Shown: piece by piece, positions 42,192 through 53,463 of the stretch
How positions within the stretch are numbered: position 1 is the stretch's first letter
How the letters are laid out: each line of letters opens with the position of its first letter
Assembly: GCF_017356245.1 (NCBI RefSeq)
Contig: NZ_JAFMZZ010000001.1
Location: forward strand, 1,353,961 to 1,417,960
Origin: Bordetella petrii
GTDB taxonomy: Bacteria; Pseudomonadota; Gammaproteobacteria; Burkholderiales; Burkholderiaceae_B
Length of the DNA stretch: 64,000 nt
Reading direction: 5' to 3'
Program-made: the position numbers and the translations under genes
The notes under the pieces: model-generated
Told to the model about the DNA's origin: nothing
Database searches by the model: none
The model's input: only the letters and a program-made list of their open reading frames with translations

Positions 42192-42217
42192 AAAAAAAGC
42201 CCCCGAAGGGGCTTTTT
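42192..42217 (-). terminator. Rho-independent terminator after the second cold-shock gene
   Basis: Stem GCCCC/GGGGC with extended A/T flanks, reading minus-strand stem then a run of seven T residues. It separates the two csp transcripts. Confidence 0.85.
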
Positions 42218-42231
42218 CAAAGAGCCAGGGC

Positions 42232-42435
42232 TTACAGCACCTGGATCTTGGTCGCTTGCGGACCCTTGGGACCATTCGCCGTCACGAAGCTGACGCGCTG
42301 ATTCTCTTCCAGGGACTTGAAGCCGTTGGCCTGGATTTCCGAGAAGTGCGCGAACAGATCCTTGCCGCCCGCTTCCGGGGTGATGAAGCCGTAGCCTTTT
42401 TCCGAGTTGAACCACTTAACAACGCCGGTTTCCAT
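42232..42435 (-). CDS. Cold-shock domain protein (CspA family)
   Basis: A 67-residue cold-shock protein with RNP motifs KGYGFITPE and DLFAHFSEI. It is a close paralogue of the gene 246 bp downstream. Start METGVVKWF. The leader of about 130 bases, promoter TTGACT-17-GATAGT, and the shared element suggest CspA-type leader regulation. Bordered by its own terminator. Confidence 0.95.
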   Translation of the reverse strand: METGVVKWFNSEKGYGFITPEAGGKDLFAHFSEIQANGFKSLEENQRVSFVTANGPKGPQATKIQVL

Positions 42436-42470
42436 ACTGTATTTCCTAGAGATAATGGGCAAAACGCCCG

Positions 42471-42499
42471 GGGGTCACGAATCAATCAAGGAGGGGACA
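42471..42499 (-). promoter_or_regulatory. Conserved cold-shock leader element, copy 2
   Basis: Minus strand stretch beginning TGTCCCCTCCTTGATTGA, ending in CCCC, aligned with copy 1 with one gap. The stem GGGC/GCCC with loop GTTTT follows, then the ribosome site and ATG. Confidence 0.5.
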
Positions 42500-42572
42500 G
42501 TAGAACAATAACTCTGGCCGGAAAAGGCACTGCACTGAACGAAAATCGCAACGCTTGAGATCGTGTGCCGTC

Positions 42573-42601
42573 ACTATCGTTAGGTTCCCCTCACAAGTCA
42601 A
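42573..42601 (-). promoter_or_regulatory. Promoter of the second cold-shock gene
   Basis: Minus strand TTGACT (-35), 17-base spacer and GATAGT (-10). Transcription would start near 42566, giving a leader of about 131 bases, similar in size to the E. coli cspA leader. Confidence 0.6.
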
Positions 42602-42706
42602 CATAATCCTCAAAAATACGTGCCAATAATGCAACAAAGCGCAACGGCAGCCGGCTGATTCCGGAACTATTCGGGCGCGGCGGGGTCTTGCGCGCGCACG
42701 GATCGC

Positions 42707-43027
42707 TCAGGAATCGAGCGGCAGGCCCAGCAGATCGAGGGCCGCGTTATAGGCGTCGTCGTGGGCGCACAAGAACACGGCCACATCGCCGGGATTGAGG
42801 TTTTCCAGCACCTGGTCGACCTGCTCCTGGGCGGTATCGACAGCGTCCACCGCCGTGACATGGATCTCGGCGCCGGCCTCGACCTTTTCGCGCGGCACGA
42901 TATCGGCGACGGCTTCCAGGTCGGACACGCCGCTGACCACGTAGGCGTCGACGCGCTCGCCGTCCAGCGTGGTTTCCAGGGCGACTCCGCCGGCAATGGC
43001 GGCGATTTGGCGGCTGATGATTTCCAT
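42707..43027 (-). CDS. Hypothetical protein, 106 residues
   Basis: Not recognised. A soluble acidic protein of 106 residues with an alpha/beta look: EIISRQIAAIAGGVALETTL then VDAYVVSGVSDLEAVADIV and GDVAVFLCAHDDAYNAALDLLG. Its codon use matches neighbours. The long frame continues upstream as antisense of the next gene, so the ATG giving MEIISRQIAA was used. Divergent from the DUF2513-like gene 113 bp away. Confidence 0.6.
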   Translation of the reverse strand: MEIISRQIAAIAGGVALETTLDGERVDAYVVSGVSDLEAVADIVPREKVEAGAEIHVTAVDAVDTAQEQVDQVLENLNPGDVAVFLCAHDDAYNAALDLLGLPLDS

Positions 43028-43140
43028 GATCGGGGCATCCTTTGGGTGCGCGGGGACGCGACTATAACAGCCCCGGCCCGGCGGCGCAGGCACTGCTGTT
43101 ATGGTGTGTACTGGCGATATGAAACCGGAGGGCCATAGCC

Positions 43141-43437
43141 ATGCAACGAGATTTTGATCTGGTGGTAACCATACTGGGTGAATTGCGCGACGCCGACACC
43201 GCCTCGCTGTCGCGGGCGGACATCGAAGCCGCCGTGCGCGCCAGCATGCCGGATGCGCCGCCGGTGGCCTTGATTGCGCATCACCTGGACATCCTGGCCG
43301 ACGCCGGCCTGATCGCGCCGGACGGCAGCCCGGCGGGCGCGGCGTGGCGCCTGACCTGGAAAGGCCACGACGCGCTCGACCAGCAGGATGAGGACGAAGA
43401 CGACGAAGAAGAGGACGAAGACGACGAGGACGATTGA
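43141..43437 (+). CDS. DUF2513-like winged-helix protein with acidic tail
   Basis: A 98-residue protein. The first 75 residues resemble DUF2513 (MQRDFDLVVTILGELRD start, HHLDILADAGLI, RLTWKGHDALD), a small winged-helix-like domain found near mobile and toxin-antitoxin genes. The last ~20 residues are almost wholly Asp and Glu, encoded by a GAC/GAA/GAG repeat tract. Such tails can mimic DNA or chaperone basic partners. Function is unknown. Confidence 0.6.
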   Translation: MQRDFDLVVTILGELRDADTASLSRADIEAAVRASMPDAPPVALIAHHLDILADAGLIAPDGSPAGAAWRLTWKGHDALDQQDEDEDDEEEDEDDEDD

Positions 43438-43446
43438 AAACGCGGA

Positions 43447-43746
43447 TCAGGCCTGCCCGGCGGATGCGTGCCGCCGCCGGCGCCACACCTTGCGCGACAC
43501 CAGGGTGGCGGCGGTGCCGATGACCAGCGAGAACATGAAGGCGGCCACCGCCAGCAAGGCCACGATGTCGCCCAGCCCGGCGCGGGTCGCCAGGTAGCCG
43601 ACCACGGCCAGCACGGCCAGCGCCAGGGCGGCCACGCCGGCCAGGCTGCGCCCGATGGCGGCGCAGCGGCCCAGCAGTGCTCCGCCCACCAGGGCAACCG
43701 CGACAATGGCGGCCATGGCCCAGAAGAGGTTCTCGTAATGTTGCAA
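43447..43746 (-). CDS. Small membrane protein, unknown function
   Basis: A 99-residue protein with three hydrophobic helices (about 8-24, 35-52, 58-82) and a basic C-terminal tail (SRKVWRRRRHASAG), consistent with an inner-membrane protein with its tail in the cytoplasm. No family recognised. It converges with the DUF2513-like gene and lies next to tRNA-Leu. Confidence 0.6.
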   Translation of the reverse strand: MQHYENLFWAMAAIVAVALVGGALLGRCAAIGRSLAGVAALALAVLAVVGYLATRAGLGDIVALLAVAAFMFSLVIGTAATLVSRKVWRRRRHASAGQA

Positions 43747-43811
43747 GGCGGCCGTCCGCTAGTGTGCGCCGGATGGAGCGCCGCCCGCGCTCAGGCGGGG
43801 CGGCAGTGAAC

Positions 43812-43898
43812 TGGTGCGAAGGGCGGGACTCGAACCCGCACACCTGTTACGGCGTCAGGACCTAAACCTGGTGCGTCTACCAATTTCGCCACCTTCGC
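43812..43898 (-). tRNA. tRNA-Leu (anticodon TAG)
   Basis: Minus strand; acceptor stem GCGAAGG/CCTTCGC with discriminator A and encoded CCA. The anticodon loop TTTAGGT gives TAG, decoding CTA and related leucine codons. A long variable arm (after CCTGACGCCGTAACAGG) is typical of tRNA-Leu, and the T-loop GGTTCGAGTCC is canonical. Confidence 0.95.
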
Positions 43899-43943
43899 AA
43901 AGCCAAGCCCGGTATTGTAGCTTGCTTGCTAAAATCGTGCGCC

Positions 43944-45143
43944 ATGAACCCGCGTCTTGATGCCCTGCATCCCTATCCCTTCACGAAACTGCGCGCGCTG
44001 CTCGAATCGGCCGGCCCCGCGCCGGACGGGCTGGCGCCGATCGATTTGTCGATCGGCGAGCCCAAGCACGCCGCCCCCGCCTGCGTGGCGCAGGCGCTGC
44101 GCGGCAATCTCGCGGGCCTGTCGGTGTACCCGGCCACCAAGGGCGAGCCCGCGCTGCGCGCGGCCATTTCGCAGTGGCTGGCGCGGCGCTACAGCATCCC
44201 CGCCCCCGATGCCGACACGCAAGTGCTGCCCGTGCTGGGCTCGCGCGAGGCGCTGTTCGCCTTCGCCCAGACCGTTGTCGACTCCAGCGCCGGCCAGCCG
44301 CTGGTGGTATGCCCGAATCCGTTCTACCAGATCTATGAAGGCGCGGCGCTGCTGGCCGGCGCCCAGCCCTATTACGTCAACGCCGACCCGGCGCGCAATT
44401 TCGGCTGCGACTGGCAGAGCGTGCCCGCCGACGTCTGGCAGCGCACCCAGCTGGTCTTCGTGTGCTCGCCGGGCAATCCGGCCGGCAACGTCATGCCGCT
44501 GGACGACTGGCGCGCCCTGTTCGCGCTGTCCGACCGCCACGGCTTCGCCATCGCCTCCGACGAGTGCTATTCCGAGATCTATTTCGACGAAGGCGATGCG
44601 CCGCTGGGCGCGCTGCAGGCCGCCCGCCGCCTGGGACGCGACGACTACAGGAACCTGGTGGTGTTCTCCAGCCTGTCCAAACGCTCGAACGTGCCCGGGC
44701 TGCGCTCGGGCTTCGTGGCGGGCGACGCCGCCCTGATGGCGCGCTTCCTGCTGTACCGTACGTATCACGGCAGCGCCATGAGCCCCATCGTGTCGGCGGC
44801 CAGCATCGCCGCCTGGAACGACGAAGACCACGTGCGCGAGAACCGCGCCCTGTACCGCGAAAAATTCGCCGCGGTCGCGCCGCTGCTGCAGCCCGTGCTC
44901 GATGTCGAGTACCCGCAAGCGTCGTTTTACCTGTGGGTGCCCGTGTCCGGCCCGGATACGGCGTTTGCCCGCGATCTCTACGCCCGCACCGGCGTGACCG
45001 TCCTGCCCGGCAGTTTCCTGGCGCGCGAAGCGCACGGCGCCAATCCCGGCCAGGGCCGCATCCGTATCGCGCTGGTGGCGCCGCTGGCGCAATGCGTCGA
45101 AGCCGCCGGCCGCATTGCCCAGTTTGCCCGCACTACGCTTTGA
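43944..45143 (+). CDS. dapC: Succinyldiaminopimelate transaminase DapC
   Basis: PLP aminotransferase (399 residues) of lysine and cell-wall synthesis by the succinylase route: N-succinyl-2-amino-6-oxopimelate to N-succinyl-LL-diaminopimelate. It has DLSIGEPKHAAP, FVCSPGNPAGN and the PLP lysine in SSLSKRSNVPGLRSGF. A DapC of this type was defined in Bordetella. Start is ATG giving MNPRLDALHPYPF. First of the dapC-dapD-dapE operon. Confidence 0.95.
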   Translation: MNPRLDALHPYPFTKLRALLESAGPAPDGLAPIDLSIGEPKHAAPACVAQALRGNLAGLSVYPATKGEPALRAAISQWLARRYSIPAPDADTQVLPVLGSREALFAFAQTVVDSSAGQPLVVCPNPFYQIYEGAALLAGAQPYYVNADPARNFGCDWQSVPADVWQRTQLVFVCSPGNPAGNVMPLDDWRALFALSDRHGFAIASDECYSEIYFDEGDAPLGALQAARRLGRDDYRNLVVFSSLSKRSNVPGLRSGFVAGDAALMARFLLYRTYHGSAMSPIVSAASIAAWNDEDHVRENRALYREKFAAVAPLLQPVLDVEYPQASFYLWVPVSGPDTAFARDLYARTGVTVLPGSFLAREAHGANPGQGRIRIALVAPLAQCVEAAGRIAQFARTTL

Positions 45144-45170
45144 TCAACCTTTTTGAATAGCTGAGCCGTC

Positions 45171-47134
<1,964 letters not shown>

Positions 47135-47140
47135 CCCGCC

Positions 47141-48045
47141 ATGCCTTCATCTTCCCGCTCTGAACTGCAGACGCTGCGCGACCTGATCCGCTATGGCGTG
47201 TCGCGCCTGCGCGAGTCCGGCGTCGCACTGGGCCACGGCAGCGACAATGCCTGGGACGAGGCCGTCTACCTGGCGCTGCACGCGCTGCACCTGCCGCTGG
47301 ACACGCTCGATCCTTTCCTGGACGCCCGCGTCCTGCCGGACGAGCGCGCGCGCGTGCTCGACCTGTTCGACCGGCGCGTGGCCCAGCGCCTGCCGGCCGC
47401 CTACCTGACCCAGGAAGCCTGGCTGTGTGGCCACCGCTTTTACGTCGATACGCGCGTCATCGTGCCGCGTTCGCCCATTGCCGAGCTGCTGGAGCAGGGC
47501 CTGGCGCCCTGGGTCGAGCCCGAATCGGTGCAGGCGGTGCTGGACATGTGCACGGGCTCTGGCTGCCTGGCTATCCTGGCGGCGCTGGCCTTCCCCGACG
47601 CCCGCGTCGATGCGGTGGACGTCTCGCCCGATGCGCTGGACGTGGCGCGCCGCAACGTGGCCGACTACAGCCTGCAAGACCGCCTGGCGCTGCACCGCAG
47701 CGACCTTTTCGACCAATTGCCGGCCTGCGCGTATGACGTCATCGTGTGCAATCCGCCCTACGTGAACAGCGCGTCGATGGCGGCCCTGCCCGACGAGTAC
47801 CGCCATGAGCCCAGCCTGGCGCTGGCCGGGGGCACCGACGGCATGGACCTGGTGCGGCGCATCCTGGCCGCCGCGCCCGGCTACCTGGCCCCCCAGGGCG
47901 TGCTGGTTCTGGAAATCGGCCATGAGCGCCCGCACTTCGAGGCGGCCTTTCCGCAGCTGCAGCCTGTGTGGCTGGATACCGAGGCCGCCAGCGACCAGAT
48001 CCTGCTGCTGGCCCGCGAACAACTGGCCCAGGACCCTACTCTTCC

Positions 48046-48049
<4 letters not shown>
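47141..48049 (+). CDS. prmB: Ribosomal protein L3 glutamine methyltransferase PrmB
   Basis: SAM-dependent methyltransferase of the HemK/PrmC family, modifying a Gln of ribosomal protein L3. 302 residues. SAM-site motif DMCTGSGCLAI, and the NPPY catalytic motif in VCNPPYVNSAS. PrmB rather than PrmC is favoured by the VPRSPIAELLEQG segment. Six bp after dapE; its stop overlaps the next start (GTGA). Confidence 0.9.
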
Positions 48050-49971
<1,922 letters not shown>

Positions 49972-49977
49972 GTTCGC

Positions 49978-50880
49978 TTACTCCCCGAACACTTCGACGA
50001 TCATCTGGCGCAGCCACTGGTTGGCGGCCTCGCGGTGGCTGCGCGCATGCCAGAACACATTGATGACCGATTCGGGAATCTTCACCGGACAGGCCGCGGC
50101 CATGAGGCCGAACGGTTCGCAGACACAGTCGGCGAACCGTTGCGGCACCACGGCGATCATGTCGGTGCTTTGCAGCACCGGCCCCACCGCCATGAAATGC
50201 GGAACGGTCAGCCGTACGCGGCGGGCGATGGCCGCACGCTGCATGATCTCGTCCACCACGCCGTGGCCCGTGCCTTCGGCCAGAATGGCCACGTGCTCGG
50301 CCGCCCGGAACTGGCGCAATGACACGGCGCCGCGCGCCAGCGGATGGCCGCGCCGGAACAGGCAGACATAGGGCTGGCGGAACAGCCGGCGCTGGAAGAA
50401 TCCGCCCTTGAGCGCCGGCAGGAAGCCCATGGCCAGGTCGATGCGGCCGCGCTCCATCTCGTCTTTCACATCCAGCGAAGTAGTGCGCGCCGTGCGGATG
50501 GTGACGCCGGGCGCGAGCTCGGCCAGATGGCGCATCAGGCGGGGCAGGAAGTAGGTTTCGCCCACGTCGCTGACGCCGATGACAAAGCCGCGCCGGCTGC
50601 TGGCCGGATCGAAGGCGGCACGCGCGTTGAGGGTATCGCGGATGGCGTCGAGCGCGCCTGCCAGGGGGTCGGCCAGCGCATCCGCATAGGGCGTGGGCAC
50701 CATGCCGCGCGATGTGCGCAGGAACAGCTCGTCGCCCAGCAGGCGGCGCAGCCGGTTCAGCGCGTTGCTGACTCCGGGCTGCGATACCCCCAGGCTGGCC
50801 GCGGCGCCCGAGACACTGCCCTGCTTGAGCAATTCGTCGAAAACCACCAGCAGGTTCAAGTCGACGTCTTTCAGGTTCAT
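49978..50880 (-). CDS. NahR/NagR-like LysR transcriptional regulator
   Basis: LysR activator, 300 residues. N-terminal helix-turn-helix (DLNLLVVFDELLKQGSVSG) and C-terminal inducer domain that closely follows NahR/NagR, salicylate-sensing activators of naphthalene and salicylate degradation (FFQRRLFRQPYVCLFRRGHP, GTGHGVVDE, VNVFWHARSH). Start MNLKDVDLNLL. Divergent from nagG by 167 bp of AT-rich DNA, which fits a salicylate-responsive switch. Confidence 0.88.
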   Translation of the reverse strand: MNLKDVDLNLLVVFDELLKQGSVSGAAASLGVSQPGVSNALNRLRRLLGDELFLRTSRGMVPTPYADALADPLAGALDAIRDTLNARAAFDPASSRRGFVIGVSDVGETYFLPRLMRHLAELAPGVTIRTARTTSLDVKDEMERGRIDLAMGFLPALKGGFFQRRLFRQPYVCLFRRGHPLARGAVSLRQFRAAEHVAILAEGTGHGVVDEIMQRAAIARRVRLTVPHFMAVGPVLQSTDMIAVVPQRFADCVCEPFGLMAAACPVKIPESVINVFWHARSHREAANQWLRQMIVEVFGE

Positions 50881-51047
50881 GCCTGTCTCCACCATTATTG
50901 ATTTTGGTGATTTTGCCTATTCATTGAATTCTATTTATTAATTCGGCGGCGCGCACGATGATGGCGGCAAAACACCATGAAACGGAGAGACATCATGCCC
51001 GCCCGCGCCTTGCCGCCCATCGCCCCGACCTGTTGCCGGAGCACCCC
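50881..51047. promoter_or_regulatory. Divergent regulator-nagG promoter region
   Basis: Contains a direct repeat of TGATTTTG twice with one base between (50899-50915), then the perfect inverted repeat ATTCATTGAAT (50919-50929), in a distinctly AT-rich stretch. NahR-type activators bind ATTCA-like half sites, so these are the best operator candidates. The nagG ribosome site is GGAG before the ATG. Confidence 0.5.
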
Positions 51048-52307
51048 ATGAACCCGAGCGCGCCGCCCGAGGCCCGCGTGGCCTGGCCGGACAACGGTTC
51101 CAGCCGGATCCCGTTCGGCGTTTATACCGATGCGTCCCTGCATGCGCGCGAAATGCAGCGCTTTTTCTACCAGGGGCACTGGAACTATGTCGGCCTCGAG
51201 GCCGAGATCCCCCGGCCCGGCGACTTCAAGCGCACCGCCATCGGCGAACGGTCGGTCATCCTGGTGCGCGACGCGGACGGCGCGGTGCGCGTGCTGGAGA
51301 ACCTGTGCGCCCATCGGGGCGTGCAATTCTGCCGCGAGCGGGCCGGCCACCGCAGCGAGTTCGTGTGTCCGTACCACCAATGGAACTACGACCTGCAGGG
51401 CCGGCTGATCGGCGTGCCGCTGCGGCGCGGCGTCAAGCAGGACGGGCGGGTCAACGGCGGCATGCCGCCGGATTTCGATCCGGCCGAGCACGGCCTGAAC
51501 CAGCTGGCCGTGGCCTGCCGGCACGGCGTGGTGTTCGCCTCGTTTGACCACCAGGTCGAGCCGCTGGAAGCGTTCCTGGGCCCGGACATCCTGCATTATT
51601 TCGACCGCGTGTTCGACGGCCGCGAACTGGTGGTGCACGGCTACAGCCGCCAGCGCATCGGCGGCAACTGGAAGCTGATGCAGGAGAACATCAAAGACCC
51701 CTACCATCCCGGGCTGCTGCATACCTGGTTCGTCACGTTCGGCCTGTGGCGCGCCGACAACCGGGCGCAGCTGAAAATGGATTCGCACTTCCGCCACGCC
51801 GCCATGATCTCCACCCGCGGCCAGGGCGGCCAGAAAAGCTCGGTGACGCAGGGCGTGGCCAGTTTCAAAGAGCAGATGCAGCTGCACGACGACCGGTTCC
51901 TGGACATCGTGCCCGAACCCTGGTGGAACGGCCCCACGGCAGTATTGATGACGCTGTTTCCCAGCCTGATCATCCAGCAGCAGGTGAACTCGCTGTCGAC
52001 GCGCCACATCCAGCCGGTGGGCCACGATGCCTTCGATTTTGTCTGGACCCATTTCGGCTTTGCCGACGACACGCCCGAGATGACGCGCCGCCGGCTGCGC
52101 CAGGCCAATCTGTTCGGCCCGGCCGGGTTCGTGTCGGCCGACGACGGCGAGGTCATCGAACTGTCGCAGGCGGGATTCGGGCAAAGGCCCCGGCACCGCG
52201 CGCTGGCCGAACTGGGCGGGCGTACGGTGGAAAATACCGAACATATGGTGACCGAGACGCTGATACGCGGCATGTACGCGTACTGGCGGCGCGTCATGGA
52301 GGCCTGA
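51048..52307 (+). CDS. nagG: Salicylate 5-hydroxylase, large oxygenase subunit
   Basis: Rieske non-heme iron oxygenase alpha subunit, 419 residues, closely following NagG. The Rieske site is C87-x-H89 and C107-x2-H110 (CAHRGVQF, VCPYHQW). The mononuclear iron site is D217, H220 and H225 (KDPYHPGLLH). NagG with NagH converts salicylate to gentisate with electrons from a ferredoxin. Start is the ATG after GGAGCACCCC. First gene of the nagG-nagH-nagAb run. Confidence 0.9.
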   Translation: MNPSAPPEARVAWPDNGSSRIPFGVYTDASLHAREMQRFFYQGHWNYVGLEAEIPRPGDFKRTAIGERSVILVRDADGAVRVLENLCAHRGVQFCRERAGHRSEFVCPYHQWNYDLQGRLIGVPLRRGVKQDGRVNGGMPPDFDPAEHGLNQLAVACRHGVVFASFDHQVEPLEAFLGPDILHYFDRVFDGRELVVHGYSRQRIGGNWKLMQENIKDPYHPGLLHTWFVTFGLWRADNRAQLKMDSHFRHAAMISTRGQGGQKSSVTQGVASFKEQMQLHDDRFLDIVPEPWWNGPTAVLMTLFPSLIIQQQVNSLSTRHIQPVGHDAFDFVWTHFGFADDTPEMTRRRLRQANLFGPAGFVSADDGEVIELSQAGFGQRPRHRALAELGGRTVENTEHMVTETLIRGMYAYWRRVMEA

Positions 52308-52311
52308 CGGC

Positions 52312-52785
52312 ATGGTCGACTTCCAGACTTACCAGGCGCTGCTGCGCCTTTACACCGATTACGCCGCCGCGCTGGATGCCGGTCAATGGCAGCAATGGCC
52401 GGAATTCTTCACAGACGCATGCTCGTACCGCATCGTGCCGCGCGAAAACCACGAGCGCGGCTTCCCGCTGGCCACCCTGGCTTTTGAAAGCAAGGGCATG
52501 CTGCAGGACCGGGTCTACGCCATCAGCGAGACGATTTTCCACGACCCGTACTACCAGCGCCATGTCATCGGTGCCCCCCGCATCTTATCGGCCAACGGCG
52601 AGCAGATCGAATCCGAGGCCAGCTATGCGGTGTTTCGCACCAAGCCCAGCCAGCCCACCACGGTGTTCAATGTGGGACGCTACCTGGACGTCATCCAGCA
52701 CACGCCGCAGGGCCTGAAGTTCGCATCGCGGCAATGCATCTTCGACAGCGAGCTGATTCCCAATTCATTGATTTATCCGCTATAG
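52312..52785 (+). CDS. nagH: Salicylate 5-hydroxylase, small oxygenase subunit
   Basis: Rieske oxygenase beta subunit, 157 residues, with the SnoaL-like/nuclear transport factor 2 fold typical of these subunits ([29 protein letters not shown]). It stabilises the alpha subunit. Starts 4 bp after nagG, which supports one transcript. Confidence 0.88.
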   Translation: MVDFQTYQALLRLYTDYAAALDAGQWQQWPEFFTDACSYRIVPRENHERGFPLATLAFESKGMLQDRVYAISETIFHDPYYQRHVIGAPRILSANGEQIESEASYAVFRTKPSQPTTVFNVGRYLDVIQHTPQGLKFASRQCIFDSELIPNSLIYPL

Positions 52786-52817
52786 GGCCGAACCATGCCG
52801 CACGCGAGGACACACCC

Positions 52818-53132
52818 ATGACGACTGCCTGCTGGACCGAGGCCTTGCCGCACAGCGAACTTGCTGCCGACGATGTCACGCCCTGCGAGGCCGGCGGCCG
52901 CGAACTGGCCCTGTATGCCGTGGGCGACGCCGTGTATGCCACCGACAACCTCTGTACCCACGGCCTGGCCCGGCTGTGCGACGGTTTCCTGGAGGGCCAT
53001 GAGATCGAATGCCCTCTGCATCAGGGACGTTTCGATGTGCGCGACGGCAAGGCGCTGTGCGCGCCGTTGAAGCAGGATATCCGCAGCTATCCGGTAAAGA
53101 TCGAGAACGGGACGGTCTACGTGCAGCTGTGA
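52818..53132 (+). CDS. nagAb: Rieske-type ferredoxin
   Basis: Small [2Fe-2S] ferredoxin, 104 residues, carrying electrons to the oxygenase. Rieske ligands are C46/H48 (DNLCTHG) and C65/H68 (IECPLHQG). It resembles NahAb/NagAb. The family's reductase partner (NagAa) is not encoded here, so electrons must come from elsewhere. Start ATG giving [11 protein letters not shown]. The open frame upstream was rejected because it overlaps nagH. Confidence 0.88.
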   Translation: MTTACWTEALPHSELAADDVTPCEAGGRELALYAVGDAVYATDNLCTHGLARLCDGFLEGHEIECPLHQGRFDVRDGKALCAPLKQDIRSYPVKIENGTVYVQL

Positions 53133-53148
53133 AAACGCCGCGCGCGGA

Positions 53149-53463
53149 TCAGGAATAAGGCCGTTCGCGCCGCAGGCGCTGATGGTCGACCACCGTATCG
53201 ATGATGGCCCGCAGGATCGTGACCGCCAGGTCGGGCGGCACGCCCGCATCGATGGCCAGGTGGCGGATGCGGTCGAGCTGCTGCGCGGCCCGCTGGGGGT
53301 CGGCCGGGTCCAGGCCGCTGGCCTGTTTCAGTTCGCCGATCATGTCGGTGCAGCGAAAGCGCACGCCGAGCAGCAGCATGATCTGCTGGTCGATTTCATC
53401 GATTTCGGCGCGCAGCGCCGCCAGTTCGGATTGTGTCGCCTCGCTGCTGCTCATGGTGTTCAT
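53149..53463 (-). CDS. AroQ-type chorismate mutase family protein
   Basis: A 104-residue helical protein of the chorismate mutase type II family. Ungapped alignment with the E. coli mutase domain keeps Arg11, Arg28, Lys39, Asp48, Arg51 and Gln88 equivalents, but the Glu52 equivalent is Ala. PchB, the isochorismate pyruvate lyase that makes salicylate, also lacks that Glu. It could therefore be a mutase or a lyase. Its ATG overlaps the uvrD stop (ATGA). It converges with the salicylate hydroxylase genes by 16 bp. Confidence 0.65.
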   Translation of the reverse strand: MNTMSSSEATQSELAALRAEIDEIDQQIMLLLGVRFRCTDMIGELKQASGLDPADPQRAAQQLDRIRHLAIDAGVPPDLAVTILRAIIDTVVDHQRLRRERPYS

